Source: a virus
DNA length: 61,639 bases
Reading direction: 5' to 3' (one strand)
Virus record (IMG/VR): IMGVR_UViG_3300045141_000205
Coordinates: 1 to 61,639 of that record
Shown here: positions 1 through 7,468 of the stretch, piece after piece
Layout of the letters: the number at the start of each line of letters is the position of its first letter
How positions within the stretch are numbered: position 1 is the stretch's first letter
Notes under the pieces: model-generated
Databases searched by the model: none
What the model was told of the DNA's origin: nothing
The model's input: only the letters and a program-made list of their open reading frames with translations
Made by a program: the position numbers and the translations under genes

Positions 1-887
1 CCCTGGTACATGAAGTCCATGACGTCTTTTTGGTCCATCCCACCCCGGAGCCGCGCCGAGTCCGGGGTGAACCCCAGCGCCCGGGTGCTCTTGTAGGCCT
101 GTGACGCCTCATCCCCGCTCCAGTTCAACCCGTAGCCGACGAACGGGAGTTTCGACCACTCCTCACCGATCCGGGCGCCGAAGGCCTCCATGTGGCTGTC
201 GGCACCACCCATGCGCCGGTAGTAGTTGTTCTTGTTGATCTGGGACTGGTACTCGTTGCGGAGCGAGTTGGCGACGCTGAGCACCGGGGACTTGCTCTCT
301 GCCCAGTTGAAGACACGGCTGGACAGCCCGTGGCCGGGAGCGCCGACCAGGCTCATGGACTGGGAGCCACCACCCCTACCGCCGCCGCGACCACGACCCC
401 CACGACCTCCACCACTACCGCCGTCATCATCGCCCCCATCACCACCGTCATCATCACGACCGGGGGTCAGACCTACACCACCATCCCCCGTAGTCCGAAC
501 GCCTCCGGCTGGCGGGGCAGAGGGACCCAAGGCTGATGACAGACCAGAGCGAAGACGGGTCGTCCAGCGAGGGGAGCCCTGGTCGGCATCTCCCTCAGCA
601 TCCGGGGCATTGGAGGAGGTCTGTCCAGCCGTCGGGTCGCCCTGCGCCCTGCGCCCGCCGTCGGTCACCAGCCTGTTGTCGCCGCTGGGGGTCTGGACCG
701 ACGTGGTCTGGCCCACGGTGGCCGAGCGCTTGCCTGCACTCGGCTGCTTCTCGGTGTCCCCGATCAGGGCGGCGTGGATGTTGGTGAGCACGGTCTTCTG
801 CTCGTCGAGGGCCTCGACGATCTTCTCCAGGGGCTTCAACCCGTTGACGATCTTGGTGCCGAGGTCGAGGTTCTCGGGGTCGGCCAT
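1..887 (-). CDS. Probable tape measure protein, N-terminal part (cut by window edge)
   Basis: The frame opens with an ATG whose A is also the last base of the upstream TGA (TGATG overlap) and stays open to the window edge, giving 295 complete codons. The N-terminus is charged and helical (MADPENLDLGTKIVNGLKP). A long Gly/Arg/Asp low-complexity stretch follows at about residues 115-172, then a soluble segment ending near MDFMYQ. I recognise no tape measure domain in the visible part. The call rests on position: in tailed phages the gene after the two frameshifted chaperone frames is normally the tape measure, which sets tail length and is threaded inside the tube. A large chaperone-associated tail protein is the main alternative. 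Confidence 0.7.
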   Translation of the reverse strand, partial: MADPENLDLGTKIVNGLKPLEKIVEALDEQKTVLTNIHAALIGDTEKQPSAGKRSATVGQTTSVQTPSGDNRLVTDGGRRAQGDPTAGQTSSNAPDAEGDADQGSPRWTTRLRSGLSSALGPSAPPAGGVRTTGDGGVGLTPGRDDDGGDGGDDDGGSGGGRGGRGRGGGRGGGSQSMSLVGAPGHGLSSRVFNWAESKSPVLSVANSLRNEYQSQINKNNYYRRMGGADSHMEAFGARIGEEWSKLPFVGYGLNWSGDEASQAYKSTRALGFTPDSARLRGGMDQKDVMDFMYQ

Positions 888-1321
888 CAGTGCCACTCAC
901 CCGGTCCCTGGAGGTCCTTCTCAGGCACGTCCACCCGGTCATCGGCCATGAACCTCTGGAGCAGGCTCAACTCGTCCTCAGACATCTCCGAGGGCGCCTG
1001 CCACTCCACTGCGGAGTAGTCGGCCTCGTCCAGTTCCTCCTCGTCCAGCGCATCCAGCCCCTCGGTGGTATCGACCACCTCTCCCGGAGCCTGGGGGAAG
1101 TAGTCGGCGTAGACCTGCTGCGGGTCGACCCCGGCAGAGATCTGGGCCAGCCGGAACTCCTCCACCAGGTGGTGGCCCTTGTCGAGGTTGTCCTGGCGGT
1201 GGAGCAACTCCACACCGATCGCCTGTACCACCGAGAGCCTCCTCCCTTGCAGCAGTCCTCTCCGCTCGGCAAGCCTCAGTCGGTATTCGAGCCAGTCGTC
1301 GAGCCCGTTAGGGCGGATGCT
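887..1321 (-). CDS. Tail assembly chaperone, downstream (T-like) frame, reached by -1 frameshift
   Basis: This frame has a GTG near position 1231, but it is open further upstream and joins the preceding chaperone frame exactly at a slippery heptamer. The expected product is a fusion: the upstream chaperone to its GGA-AAA codons, then Ser-Ile-Arg-Pro-Asn-Gly and about 140 more residues. The C-terminal half is acidic and helical, as in lambda gpGT-type extensions, which bring the tube protein to the tape measure during tail assembly. It ends with TGATG, overlapping the probable tape measure start. Independent initiation at the GTG is possible but has no convincing ribosome binding site. Confidence 0.82.
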   Translation of the reverse strand, partial: SIRPNGLDDWLEYRLRLAERRGLLQGRRLSVVQAIGVELLHRQDNLDKGHHLVEEFRLAQISAGVDPQQVYADYFPQAPGEVVDTTEGLDALDEEELDEADYSAVEWQAPSEMSEDELSLLQRFMADDRVDVPEKDLQGPGEWH

Positions 1322-1911
1322 TTTCCCATCGCATCCACGACCTTGGCGGTCTTCTCCTCCAGTGCCAGGTACTCGTTGTAGGCCTGGTCGATGGTGAACT
1401 GGAACCAGTTGTTCTTCACGTAGTTGAACCGCATCTCCGACCAGGAGAAGTCGTCCTTGTCGATCCCGTACGGCAGCGGCAGCCGCTCCCCGTCCACGGT
1501 CTCAGTGGCCATCGCCACGATCGCGGTCCGGTAGGCCAGGCCCTGGCCCAGGGAGTCGTCGTAGGCCCTGGTGAGCCGGGTGACCGCCAGCAGTTCGTCC
1601 ACGTTGAGGGTGCGGACGATGAAGGTGTGCCCCAGCCAGGAGAAGGTCTTGGACAGGGCGCCCACGAACGCCAGCCCGATGAAGTCGTCGCGGTACTTCT
1701 CGTCGAACCCCGGCAGCGGGTTGCCCTCGTCGTCGTGCAGCGTCGTCGGGGACGTCGACTCCCGGGTGATGGCGGTGGGGTCGTAGGCGCCATAGCCCTC
1801 GATGGGCTCCGGTGACGGCTCCGGAGTCGGCGGCGGGTCGAACGCGAACAGCGGTGGCTCGGGCTCGTTGTACTCGTCCTCCAGACCCTCGGGCAGATCG
1901 GTGTCGGACAT
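1276..1911 (-). CDS. Tail assembly chaperone, upstream (G-like) protein
   Basis: A 211-aa protein starts at an ATG preceded by GAGGAG. The first 60 residues are acidic and Pro-rich. Residues from about 75 onward form a helical domain (DDFIGLAFVGALSKTF region). The frame stops shortly after the slippery site, so most ribosomes should make this short form and a minority the fusion. It lies between the tube gene and the probable tape measure gene, the usual place for these chaperones, which bind the tape measure and recruit tube subunits and are absent from the mature virion. The family is inferred from context and frameshift architecture, not from a strong motif. Confidence 0.85.
   Translation of the reverse strand: MSDTDLPEGLEDEYNEPEPPLFAFDPPPTPEPSPEPIEGYGAYDPTAITRESTSPTTLHDDEGNPLPGFDEKYRDDFIGLAFVGALSKTFSWLGHTFIVRTLNVDELLAVTRLTRAYDDSLGQGLAYRTAIVAMATETVDGERLPLPYGIDKDDFSWSEMRFNYVKNNWFQFTIDQAYNEYLALEEKTAKVVDAMGKASALTGSTTGSNTD
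1321..1327 (-). promoter_or_regulatory. Programmed -1 ribosomal frameshift slippery site
   Basis: On the coding strand the heptamer GGGAAAA is phased G-GGA-AAA in the upstream chaperone frame (codons ATG GGA AAA GCA). This fits the canonical X-XXY-YYZ rule. Slipping back one base gives GGG AAA then AGC ATC CGC, which enters the downstream open frame without a stop. The zero frame ends about 45 bases later at 1276. The arrangement matches the G/GT chaperone frameshift known from many long-tailed phages. Confidence 0.9.
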
Positions 1912-1934
1912 GGCTCTCCTCGACGGCGTACGAC

Positions 1935-2447
1935 TCAGCGGCTCGTGTTCAACGGCTTGGTGTGGGTGTAGGCGACAGTGATGCCCTTGGTGACGGCCAG
2001 GGCTCCCACCGTCACCGTGTCGCCGTCGTTGATGTCGACGACGGTGCAGTTGATGTACCGCTTGCCTCGCCACTGGTTGGGCTTGTTCTCGGTGCCGGGC
2101 GGTCTGATGATCGAGGTGCAGGTGACGTACGACGGACGGTCGGCCAGCCGGTCGAAGATCTCGACGAGGTTGTAGGTGCCCTTGAGCCCGACCAACTGCT
2201 CCCACACGGCGGTGTTCCACAGTTCCCGGATGGTCAGCATCAGGGTGCCGCCCTGGAGCACGCGGCTGGTGGCGATCTCGATCGGGTGCCGGTGCCCGAG
2301 CGGGTGGATGAACTGGTAGGGCTGGCCGAGGTCGGAGAAGGCTCGCTGGCCCGAGTCCTCGATGCCCTCGCAGAACGCGATCGGCTTGTGCTCGTACTCG
2401 AACGTGGTGTATCCGGAGCCAACTACCCGGACCTTGGTTTGCGGCAT
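1935..2447 (-). CDS. Tail tube protein
   Basis: A 170-aa protein lies directly after the sheath gene, the standard sheath-tube order of contractile-tailed phages. The size suits a myovirus tube monomer. The sequence is beta-rich with a central stretch around LTIRELWNTAVWEQLVGLKG and an ending in beta strands and turns. AGGAGG lies 8 bases before the ATG. Tube subunits stack as hexameric rings inside the sheath to form the DNA channel. I cannot see a diagnostic motif, so the assignment is from length, beta-rich look and neighbours. Confidence 0.85.
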   Translation of the reverse strand: MPQTKVRVVGSGYTTFEYEHKPIAFCEGIEDSGQRAFSDLGQPYQFIHPLGHRHPIEIATSRVLQGGTLMLTIRELWNTAVWEQLVGLKGTYNLVEIFDRLADRPSYVTCTSIIRPPGTENKPNQWRGKRYINCTVVDINDGDTVTVGALAVTKGITVAYTHTKPLNTSR

Positions 2448-2460
2448 TGCTCAGTCCTCC

Positions 2461-4005
2461 TCAGACCAGGACTTGCTCTTCGGCGGGCGTGACCGCTCCG
2501 GTGGAGAGGTCCATGGTGAAGCCGATGGTGATGTAGTTCAGCGGCAGCATCGGACGGTAGGTGAACAGGCACTCGATCACCGTCGGATCACCGCCCGGCG
2601 CAGCCTGTTGGCGGGCCAGCACGTCCAGGTACTCGATGATCAGGCCGTCGGCGACCACCGACTCCAGGACGGAGACGACCACCGACTTGACCCGGGTGGT
2701 CATGAGTTCGTCGATCGGGTCGCCGATGAGTTGGGCGGCGATCATGGCCTCGGACATCATCTGGTGCAGCAGGTCGTTGACGCGGGTCAGGCTGACCTCA
2801 CGGGTGGACAGGTCGGTCATGTCGGTGGTCACCCCGTGGCGGCAGACCAGGGCGCTGGTGCGGCCCAGTTCGGAGACCGCGACCCCCGAGGCGGACAGGG
2901 AGTTCTTGGTCGCCATGTCCATCTCGGACCGAAGCGCCTCGGGGATGCCGAGGAACCCGTAGACCGTCTGCTGGGTGAGCCCCCGGTTGACGTCGTTGGC
3001 GGCCAGCACCCCGGCGTACGCCGCCGCCAGGTAGGTACCGCCGATCTCGGTGGACTGGCCGAGGGAGGCGTTGAAGAAGTTCAGCCGGGGCGGGTAGGCC
3101 AGGATCACCCGGCTGGACTTGGTGCCCTGGGCCAGGCTCTGGTGGGTCACGAGGTCCACGCCCGGCTGGTCCATCACCGTGTCCCCGCCGACCAGCGCGA
3201 TCCGCCCGTAGCCGAGGGCGGACTGGGACTCGCAGTGCGCCCGGACGTCGGAGATCATGCTCAGCAGGGAGGTCCGGTAGGTCACGTCGTCGACCCCCAT
3301 GCTCTTCTGGTCGAAGACCGGCACGATCATCGTGTGGGAGTAGGACAGCGACAGGTTCTGGTAGGCCTCGACGAACCTCTGCTGGTAGGTCTCACCCGTG
3401 GTGATCGGCTCCAGGGCCTGGCAGATCACGGTGCCCGCCCCGTTCGCAAAGGCGATCCGGGTAGCCAGCGACAGCGGGCTGTTCACCTGGCTGCTGGCAC
3501 TGCTGTTCCCGGCGACCGAGGCGGTGGGCAGCACATCGACCATCGCCGGGCCGTAGGTCTGCTCGACCACGGTGTAGTCGTCGAACGCCTTCGGTGCGAA
3601 GTAGAACTCGTCGGTGTAGGCATAGGAGACCGTGACGATCTCGCCCTCCATCACCTTCGGGGTGCCCGGCCTCCACGCGATGGTGGTGGTGCCCTGCGGG
3701 GCACTCGGGGTGGTGCCCCGGACCAGGAGGTAGTCCGCGTTCTGGATCAAGGTCTCCCCGTGGAACGTGGTCACCGTGAGGTTCGGGATGTCGTCAGCAG
3801 TCCCGTCCGGAAGGATGCCGCTCTTGACCAGTGCCACCGGGATGGTGTTCAGGGCCACGGCCTGTGTGTAGGTCTGGTACCCGCGTGCGAAGCCCACGAT
3901 CGAGACCGTGGCCGTGGGGATGCCCAGGGTGCCGAAGAGCCCCTGTACGTCCGATGCCTCTACATAGACCCCGGGCGGGGTGTACTGCGAAAAGTCGATC
4001 GCCAC
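2461..4005 (-). CDS. Contractile tail sheath protein
   Basis: This 514-aa protein starts with GTG (TGGAGG nine bases upstream) and opens with MAIDFSQYTPPGVYVEASD. The 'PPGVYVxE' opening is typical of phage tail sheath proteins. The C-terminal third has the conserved sheath pattern: the LLHQMMSEAMIAAQLIGDPI helix with nearby Arg residues, then a strand ending LPLNYITIGFTMDLSTG. The sheath forms helical rings around the tube and contracts to drive it through the host envelope, so this gene defines the phage as a myovirus. It heads a module that starts with a copy of the 36-bp repeated element and continues into tube, chaperones and probable tape measure. Confidence 0.96.
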   Translation of the reverse strand: MAIDFSQYTPPGVYVEASDVQGLFGTLGIPTATVSIVGFARGYQTYTQAVALNTIPVALVKSGILPDGTADDIPNLTVTTFHGETLIQNADYLLVRGTTPSAPQGTTTIAWRPGTPKVMEGEIVTVSYAYTDEFYFAPKAFDDYTVVEQTYGPAMVDVLPTASVAGNSSASSQVNSPLSLATRIAFANGAGTVICQALEPITTGETYQQRFVEAYQNLSLSYSHTMIVPVFDQKSMGVDDVTYRTSLLSMISDVRAHCESQSALGYGRIALVGGDTVMDQPGVDLVTHQSLAQGTKSSRVILAYPPRLNFFNASLGQSTEIGGTYLAAAYAGVLAANDVNRGLTQQTVYGFLGIPEALRSEMDMATKNSLSASGVAVSELGRTSALVCRHGVTTDMTDLSTREVSLTRVNDLLHQMMSEAMIAAQLIGDPIDELMTTRVKSVVVSVLESVVADGLIIEYLDVLARQQAAPGGDPTVIECLFTYRPMLPLNYITIGFTMDLSTGAVTPAEEQVLV

Positions 4006-4040
4006 TGGAAGCCTCCAGGTGTGCTGGTCCCATGACCTGT

Positions 4041-4076
4041 CACTCCTTCGGAGGGGTCAGCGATGATTCGACAGCA
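4041..4076 (-). repeat. 36-bp unit-start element, copy 12 (before sheath)
   Basis: On the coding strand this reads TGCTGTC, 20 bases including CTGA, then GAAGGAGTG. It lies between the stop of the tail terminator gene and the GTG of the sheath gene. Both blocks and the 20-base spacing match the other eleven copies. Confidence 0.85.
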
Positions 4077-4081
4077 GGTGA

Positions 4082-4753
4082 TCAGTGCCAGTCGTTGAAT
4101 CCGTTGCCGATGGCGATCCCCTCGGGAAGGTCCGCCAAGGTCTGATTGGGCATCAGCACCTCCTGGGTGACGATGATGGCCGACAGCGGAACCAGGGCGC
4201 CGGTGATGTTGTCGGAGACGAACTCCCCGATCACCTGCATGTTGATGGTCCGCTCATAGATTATTTCATCTGTACCCCAGGGAGTGCCCGGAGCAGCGGT
4301 GTTGCCCTGCGGCTCGATCTCGTCGAAGTCGAAGTTGGCGGCGATGAACTCGTTGGACTCGATGGTCTTCCGGAACCTGGACCGCTCGTGGTTCTCCTTG
4401 CCGAAGGCGAAGGTGGTCACCAGTTCGTCGTAGAGCCGGTCCCGCTCCCAGGAGGTGAGAGCGGTGACGGTGAAGGAGGCGTAGCCGGTGTACTTCCACC
4501 GGGTGTACGGCTGGAAGCCGGACGGGTACCCCGGCACCGCCCCCGGCGTCTCGTGGTACTCCTTGTGGTCCACCCCGGCCACCATCAACTTGTCGGAGTC
4601 GGTGTAGTCGACCCATACCCCCGGATATGCCATCTTCTCCACGGGGTACTCCATGCTGACGTGGACGTTGCGGAAGTCCTCCTCGGGGTAGGAGTCGTCG
4701 AAGGTGCGCTTGACGGCCTCCACCAGCAGGGTCTTCAAGGGAGCCAGATACAT
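4082..4753 (-). CDS. Probable tail terminator (tail completion) protein
   Basis: A 223-aa protein starts at ATG nine bases after the stop of the gp10-like gene; a GAAGGGTGAG ribosome binding site overlaps that stop. The N-terminus (MYLAPLKTLLVEAVKRTF) is a helix followed by a strand-rich domain containing VWVDYTD and a central YTGYASFTVTALTSWERDRL segment. That fold order is common in phage tail terminators, which cap the tube and sheath and join them to the neck. It lies between the gp10-like neck protein and the sheath, where this protein is normally encoded. The function is inferred from position and general fold pattern. Confidence 0.72.
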   Translation of the reverse strand: MYLAPLKTLLVEAVKRTFDDSYPEEDFRNVHVSMEYPVEKMAYPGVWVDYTDSDKLMVAGVDHKEYHETPGAVPGYPSGFQPYTRWKYTGYASFTVTALTSWERDRLYDELVTTFAFGKENHERSRFRKTIESNEFIAANFDFDEIEPQGNTAAPGTPWGTDEIIYERTINMQVIGEFVSDNITGALVPLSAIIVTQEVLMPNQTLADLPEGIAIGNGFNDWH

Positions 4754-4762
4754 GTTTTCATC

Positions 4763-5488
4763 TCACCCTTCGTATTGAGCGCCGTGCACCCGCGAGCGCC
4801 AGCCCGAGTCCCCCACGTAGATGCGGACCGGCAGGATGCCGCCGTACTGGCAGGCCAGGGTCATCCCATTGTTCAGGAAGGACCGGGGCGCCAGGCCGGG
4901 GTGGCGCCACTTCACCCCGACGTTGCCCCGCCCGATCCTCCCGGCCACCCTGCCCGGGGTGGTGCTGGGGGCTCCGGACTCCCGGACCCCGATCCGGCCA
5001 GGGGCACCTGGGTAGGAGGCGGGCCGGTCCTCGATCACCTGGGGCTGGCCGGTCTGCTTGTTGCGGCGGTACTTGGTGATCCGCTGGCCCTTGCGGGCCA
5101 CCTTGCGGAAGATCAGCACCTCGACCACACCGGAGACCGTGGTCCGGGTCTTGGCCTTGGGGTTCTTGGCCCGCTCCATGCCGGTCGGGTCCTTGATCCA
5201 CATCGGGATCGTCTTGCCCTCCAGGTTCCACATCGTGAAGGGGTTGATCCCGTGCTCCTGGAACCACACGTAGGAGTCGGCCCAGCGGATGCCGAAGTAG
5301 TCCTTGCCGTACAGCGGCTGGAGCCGCTGGGCCGAGGCGCCGGTGGCCTTGGGCATCTTCCGCCTGGCCTCCCAGACCGCCTTGTTGGCCAGGTCCCTGG
5401 CCCGGTTCGGCTTGAGCCCGGGGATGTACATGATCATCCGGTCCGGGGTCCCGGCGATGTGCATCTCGGGGGTGAGCAGGAGACCCAT
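4763..5488 (-). CDS. HK97 gp10-like neck / minor structural protein
   Basis: This 241-aa basic protein contains an early helix (NRARDLANKAVWEARRKMPK) followed by a short beta segment with DSYVWFQEHGINPF. That layout resembles HK97 gp10-family proteins, which act at the head-tail junction. The middle and C-terminal parts carry many Lys and Arg residues and a Gly/Pro-rich linker, making it longer than typical family members (about 130-150 aa). It follows the ParB-like gene with overlapping stop and start and precedes the tail terminator gene. The family assignment is moderately secure; the extra C-terminal region is unexplained. Confidence 0.7.
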   Translation of the reverse strand: MGLLLTPEMHIAGTPDRMIMYIPGLKPNRARDLANKAVWEARRKMPKATGASAQRLQPLYGKDYFGIRWADSYVWFQEHGINPFTMWNLEGKTIPMWIKDPTGMERAKNPKAKTRTTVSGVVEVLIFRKVARKGQRITKYRRNKQTGQPQVIEDRPASYPGAPGRIGVRESGAPSTTPGRVAGRIGRGNVGVKWRHPGLAPRSFLNNGMTLACQYGGILPVRIYVGDSGWRSRVHGAQYEG

Positions 5489-5850
5489 CAGCCGTCGTCC
5501 TCACCGGGGTGCCACACGTCCACGTCAATCGGCTGGCCAGCCTTGCGGGCTCCGCAGATGCGATGGTGGCCGTCGTCGATGTAGAGATCGCCATTCATGC
5601 TCACCACCGAGGGTCGTCCACCCTGCTCGGCCTGGTCCGGGTCGTAGTGCTTGATCGCCGGATGATCCGGGTCGATGTAGTGCTGGGTGGCGTACACCTC
5701 GTCATCGGGGTGAAGGGTCCACGGCTCAGGGACCTTCACTCGGGCGAACTCGTGCAGGTGGTCGTCAGCGCCCCGGGCGTAGGGAACCCCGTAGTCCTCC
5801 GGGTCGTCACCGGGGATGTGGTTGGTCGCGGTCCTCCAGAGCAGACCCAT
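5488..5850 (-). CDS. Small protein with ParB/Srx-like nuclease motif
   Basis: The start chosen is the ATG sharing its A with the upstream TGA (TGATG), giving 120 aa; a longer in-frame reading would run into the membrane-protein gene. Near the C-terminus the sequence DLYIDDGHHRICGARKAG matches the ParB/sulfiredoxin-like core, with G94-H95-H96-R97 as the likely nucleotide- or DNA-handling residues. The N-terminal 80 residues are Asp/His/Pro-rich and not recognised. ParB-like domains occur in many phage proteins, some with nuclease or CTPase activity. Why one is encoded among neck genes is unclear. The motif is visible; the activity is inference. Confidence 0.72.
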   Translation of the reverse strand: MGLLWRTATNHIPGDDPEDYGVPYARGADDHLHEFARVKVPEPWTLHPDDEVYATQHYIDPDHPAIKHYDPDQAEQGGRPSVVSMNGDLYIDDGHHRICGARKAGQPIDVDVWHPGEDDG

Positions 5851-6074
5851 CAGGACTCCTCCTGACGCTCTTCGACCCGACTGGACTGCCAGGCGCTCAG
5901 GTGCCCAGCGATGTTGGCCCACACGCTGATGGCCACCAGGTAGGGCACCGAGTTGGCCAGGTAGAGCACGCTCACCGGGATCAGCAGGATGAAGAAGGCC
6001 ATCGCCCAGAAGTTGAAGATGCGCATGAACGTCGGGCTGGCGCCGTGGTCGATGAACGTCCTGACCTTCCCCAT
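5850..6074 (-). CDS. Small two-helix membrane protein
   Basis: A 74-aa protein has two predicted membrane segments, at about residues 20-40 (FWAMAFFILLIPVSVLYLA) and 44-61 (PYLVAISVWANIAGHL), and charged ends. It sits inside the neck gene cluster, one base after the preceding stop and overlapping the ParB-like start. Size and topology fit a holin or another small phage membrane protein, but no lysin lies next to it. Function is not assigned. Confidence 0.75.
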   Translation of the reverse strand: MGKVRTFIDHGASPTFMRIFNFWAMAFFILLIPVSVLYLANSVPYLVAISVWANIAGHLSAWQSSRVEERQEES

Positions 6075-6075
6075 G

Positions 6076-6816
6076 TCAGTCGTCGTTTCGAGGGATCAGC
6101 GGGGAGCGGATGATCTCGTACCTGGAGAAGTTCTCGGGGGTCCTGGAGCCCCGGGTCAGGATGTCGCCCAGGGCCTTCGCGGTCGGCGGGATGATGAAGG
6201 CCACCGAGGTCTCGTCCTCCTGGTTGGCCCGGGCGTGGTTGTAGCCGATCGCCATCGTGGATTGGTGCGGCACCTCGAAGCCGGTGCGCAGGGTGATCCG
6301 CTCAGGGACCCGGAGTTGGAACCGGTCCCCGGTGGCCCGGAACACGTAGTCACCCGAGCGGACCCGGAAGTCGATGGTGGACTCCACCGAGAGGTCCTGG
6401 GGGTTGGTGACGCCCCGGGGCTGCTTCTCCTCGTCCTCGTCGGCGTCGGAGAAGATCGCGGGCCGGATGATCTTGGCCTTGAAGCCGCCCTGGAAGGTGG
6501 TGCCGAAGCAGACCGGGCAGCGGTGCTCCTCGGGCTGGTTGTAGGCCTGGGCGATCTTGGACTTCACCGAGTCGCCCTGGGCGTAGCACTTGGTGCACCG
6601 GCCCACCAGGCCCTGCTCGTGGTCCCGGGCGTGCCACATCAGCACGAACATGGCGTACTCGCCCAGGGTCCACAGCGCCTGGTAGTGCCGCATCCGCTCC
6701 TGGTCGATCGCCCAGGGCTGCATGTCGCGGACGTAGTAGGACTGGGCCGTGGGGTGCTGCTGGGTCGGGTAGGTCCCGTACGGCTCCGGTCCGAACTCGG
6801 TCTGCGACATGCCCAT
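6076..6816 (-). CDS. Neck-region protein with a four-cysteine zinc ribbon
   Basis: The start chosen is the ATG in the TGATG overlap with the preceding gene (MGMSQTEFGPEPYG), giving 246 aa; upstream sequence in this frame is a shadow. An N-terminal helical region with LGEYAMFVLMWHARDHEQG is followed by a zinc-ribbon pattern, C-T-K-C and, about 24 residues later, C-P-V-C. A beta-rich C-terminal domain contains the DFRVRSGDYVFRATGDRFQL stretch. It is the first large gene of the neck cluster after the fibre block, so it may be a head-tail connector or stopper component. I do not recognise the family. Confidence 0.72.
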   Translation of the reverse strand: MGMSQTEFGPEPYGTYPTQQHPTAQSYYVRDMQPWAIDQERMRHYQALWTLGEYAMFVLMWHARDHEQGLVGRCTKCYAQGDSVKSKIAQAYNQPEEHRCPVCFGTTFQGGFKAKIIRPAIFSDADEDEEKQPRGVTNPQDLSVESTIDFRVRSGDYVFRATGDRFQLRVPERITLRTGFEVPHQSTMAIGYNHARANQEDETSVAFIIPPTAKALGDILTRGSRTPENFSRYEIIRSPLIPRNDD

Positions 6817-7130
6817 CACACCAGCATGCTCTGGACCTGGGACAGAATCTGGGAATCGGTGATCACGGCAGAGTCTGCGCCCGGGTCGTACGGCGGCGTG
6901 GCTGCGTCGTGGTCGTCCGGGTGGGTGTTCAGGGCGTACTCCCAGGCGTCGTCCCAGCCTGGGGCAGCAGCCCAGGTCCGGCGCCGCTCCAGGGTCCACC
7001 GGTCCGGGTCGTAGGGCCTCCCGGAGACCGTGTCGACGGTGTCCCCGACACCCTCACTGGCCGCACACTGGGCCACTCGGTGCTGCATGGACAGGCTGGA
7101 CGCGATCGCGTCCTGGGTCAGGTAACTCAC
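6816..7130 (-). CDS. Small conserved phage structural-region protein, paralogue A
   Basis: The start chosen is a GTG six bases after GAGGAG, giving 104 aa (MSYLTQDAIASSLSMQHRV). The pattern S-L-x2-R-V ... A-A-x-E-G-V ... W ... A-A-x-P-G-W-D-D-A-W ... I-T-D-x2-I-L is shared with the next gene upstream (7153-7443). Related short proteins with W and ITD blocks are common near structural genes of actinobacteriophages, with no settled function. The end overlaps the next start by TGATG. Confidence 0.75.
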   Translation of the reverse strand: MSYLTQDAIASSLSMQHRVAQCAASEGVGDTVDTVSGRPYDPDRWTLERRRTWAAAPGWDDAWEYALNTHPDDHDAATPPYDPGADSAVITDSQILSQVQSMLV

Positions 7131-7152
7131 GGTGGTCTCCTCGGTGTGGGCT

Positions 7153-7443
7153 CTACGGCTCAAGCGACTGTAGATGTGTGATCCGCTCCTTCACCGCCCG
7201 GGAGATGATCGCATCGGTGATCACGTCGGGGCGCTCGCCGGTGTCGGGGTTGAAGGTGGGGTTGTAGTTGAAGTTGGCGTCGGACCAGCGAGCGTCCCAC
7301 TCGTCGTCGACCGCGAGGTACCAGATCTGGTCGCGTACCCACTGGTCCGGGGCGAGGACCCCCTCCTCTGCCGCACTGGCGGTGATCCGCTTCTGGAGGC
7401 TCTCTGAGGCGACCATCTCGCGGGATGAGTTGTAGTTGGTCAT
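7153..7443 (-). CDS. Small conserved phage structural-region protein, paralogue B
   Basis: A 96-aa protein starts at an ATG after AGAAGGAG. It shares with the neighbouring 104-aa protein the order S-L-Q-x-R-I, A-A-x-E-G-V, a Trp-rich centre with D-x-W-D-A-R-W, and ending V-I-T-D-A-I-I-S. The pair looks like a tandem duplication. Both lie between the last fibre gene and the neck genes, so a role in joining or completing the neck is possible. No catalytic motif is visible. Confidence 0.75.
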   Translation of the reverse strand: MTNYNSSREMVASESLQKRITASAAEEGVLAPDQWVRDQIWYLAVDDEWDARWSDANFNYNPTFNPDTGERPDVITDAIISRAVKERITHLQSLEP

Positions 7444-7468
7444 CGTTGCTCCTTCTGGTGGGTGGTCA

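Noticed and set aside
2362-4035. Plus-strand 557-codon frame opposite the sheath gene
   Set aside because: The minus strand encodes a recognisable sheath protein; the opposite frame has low-complexity shadow composition.
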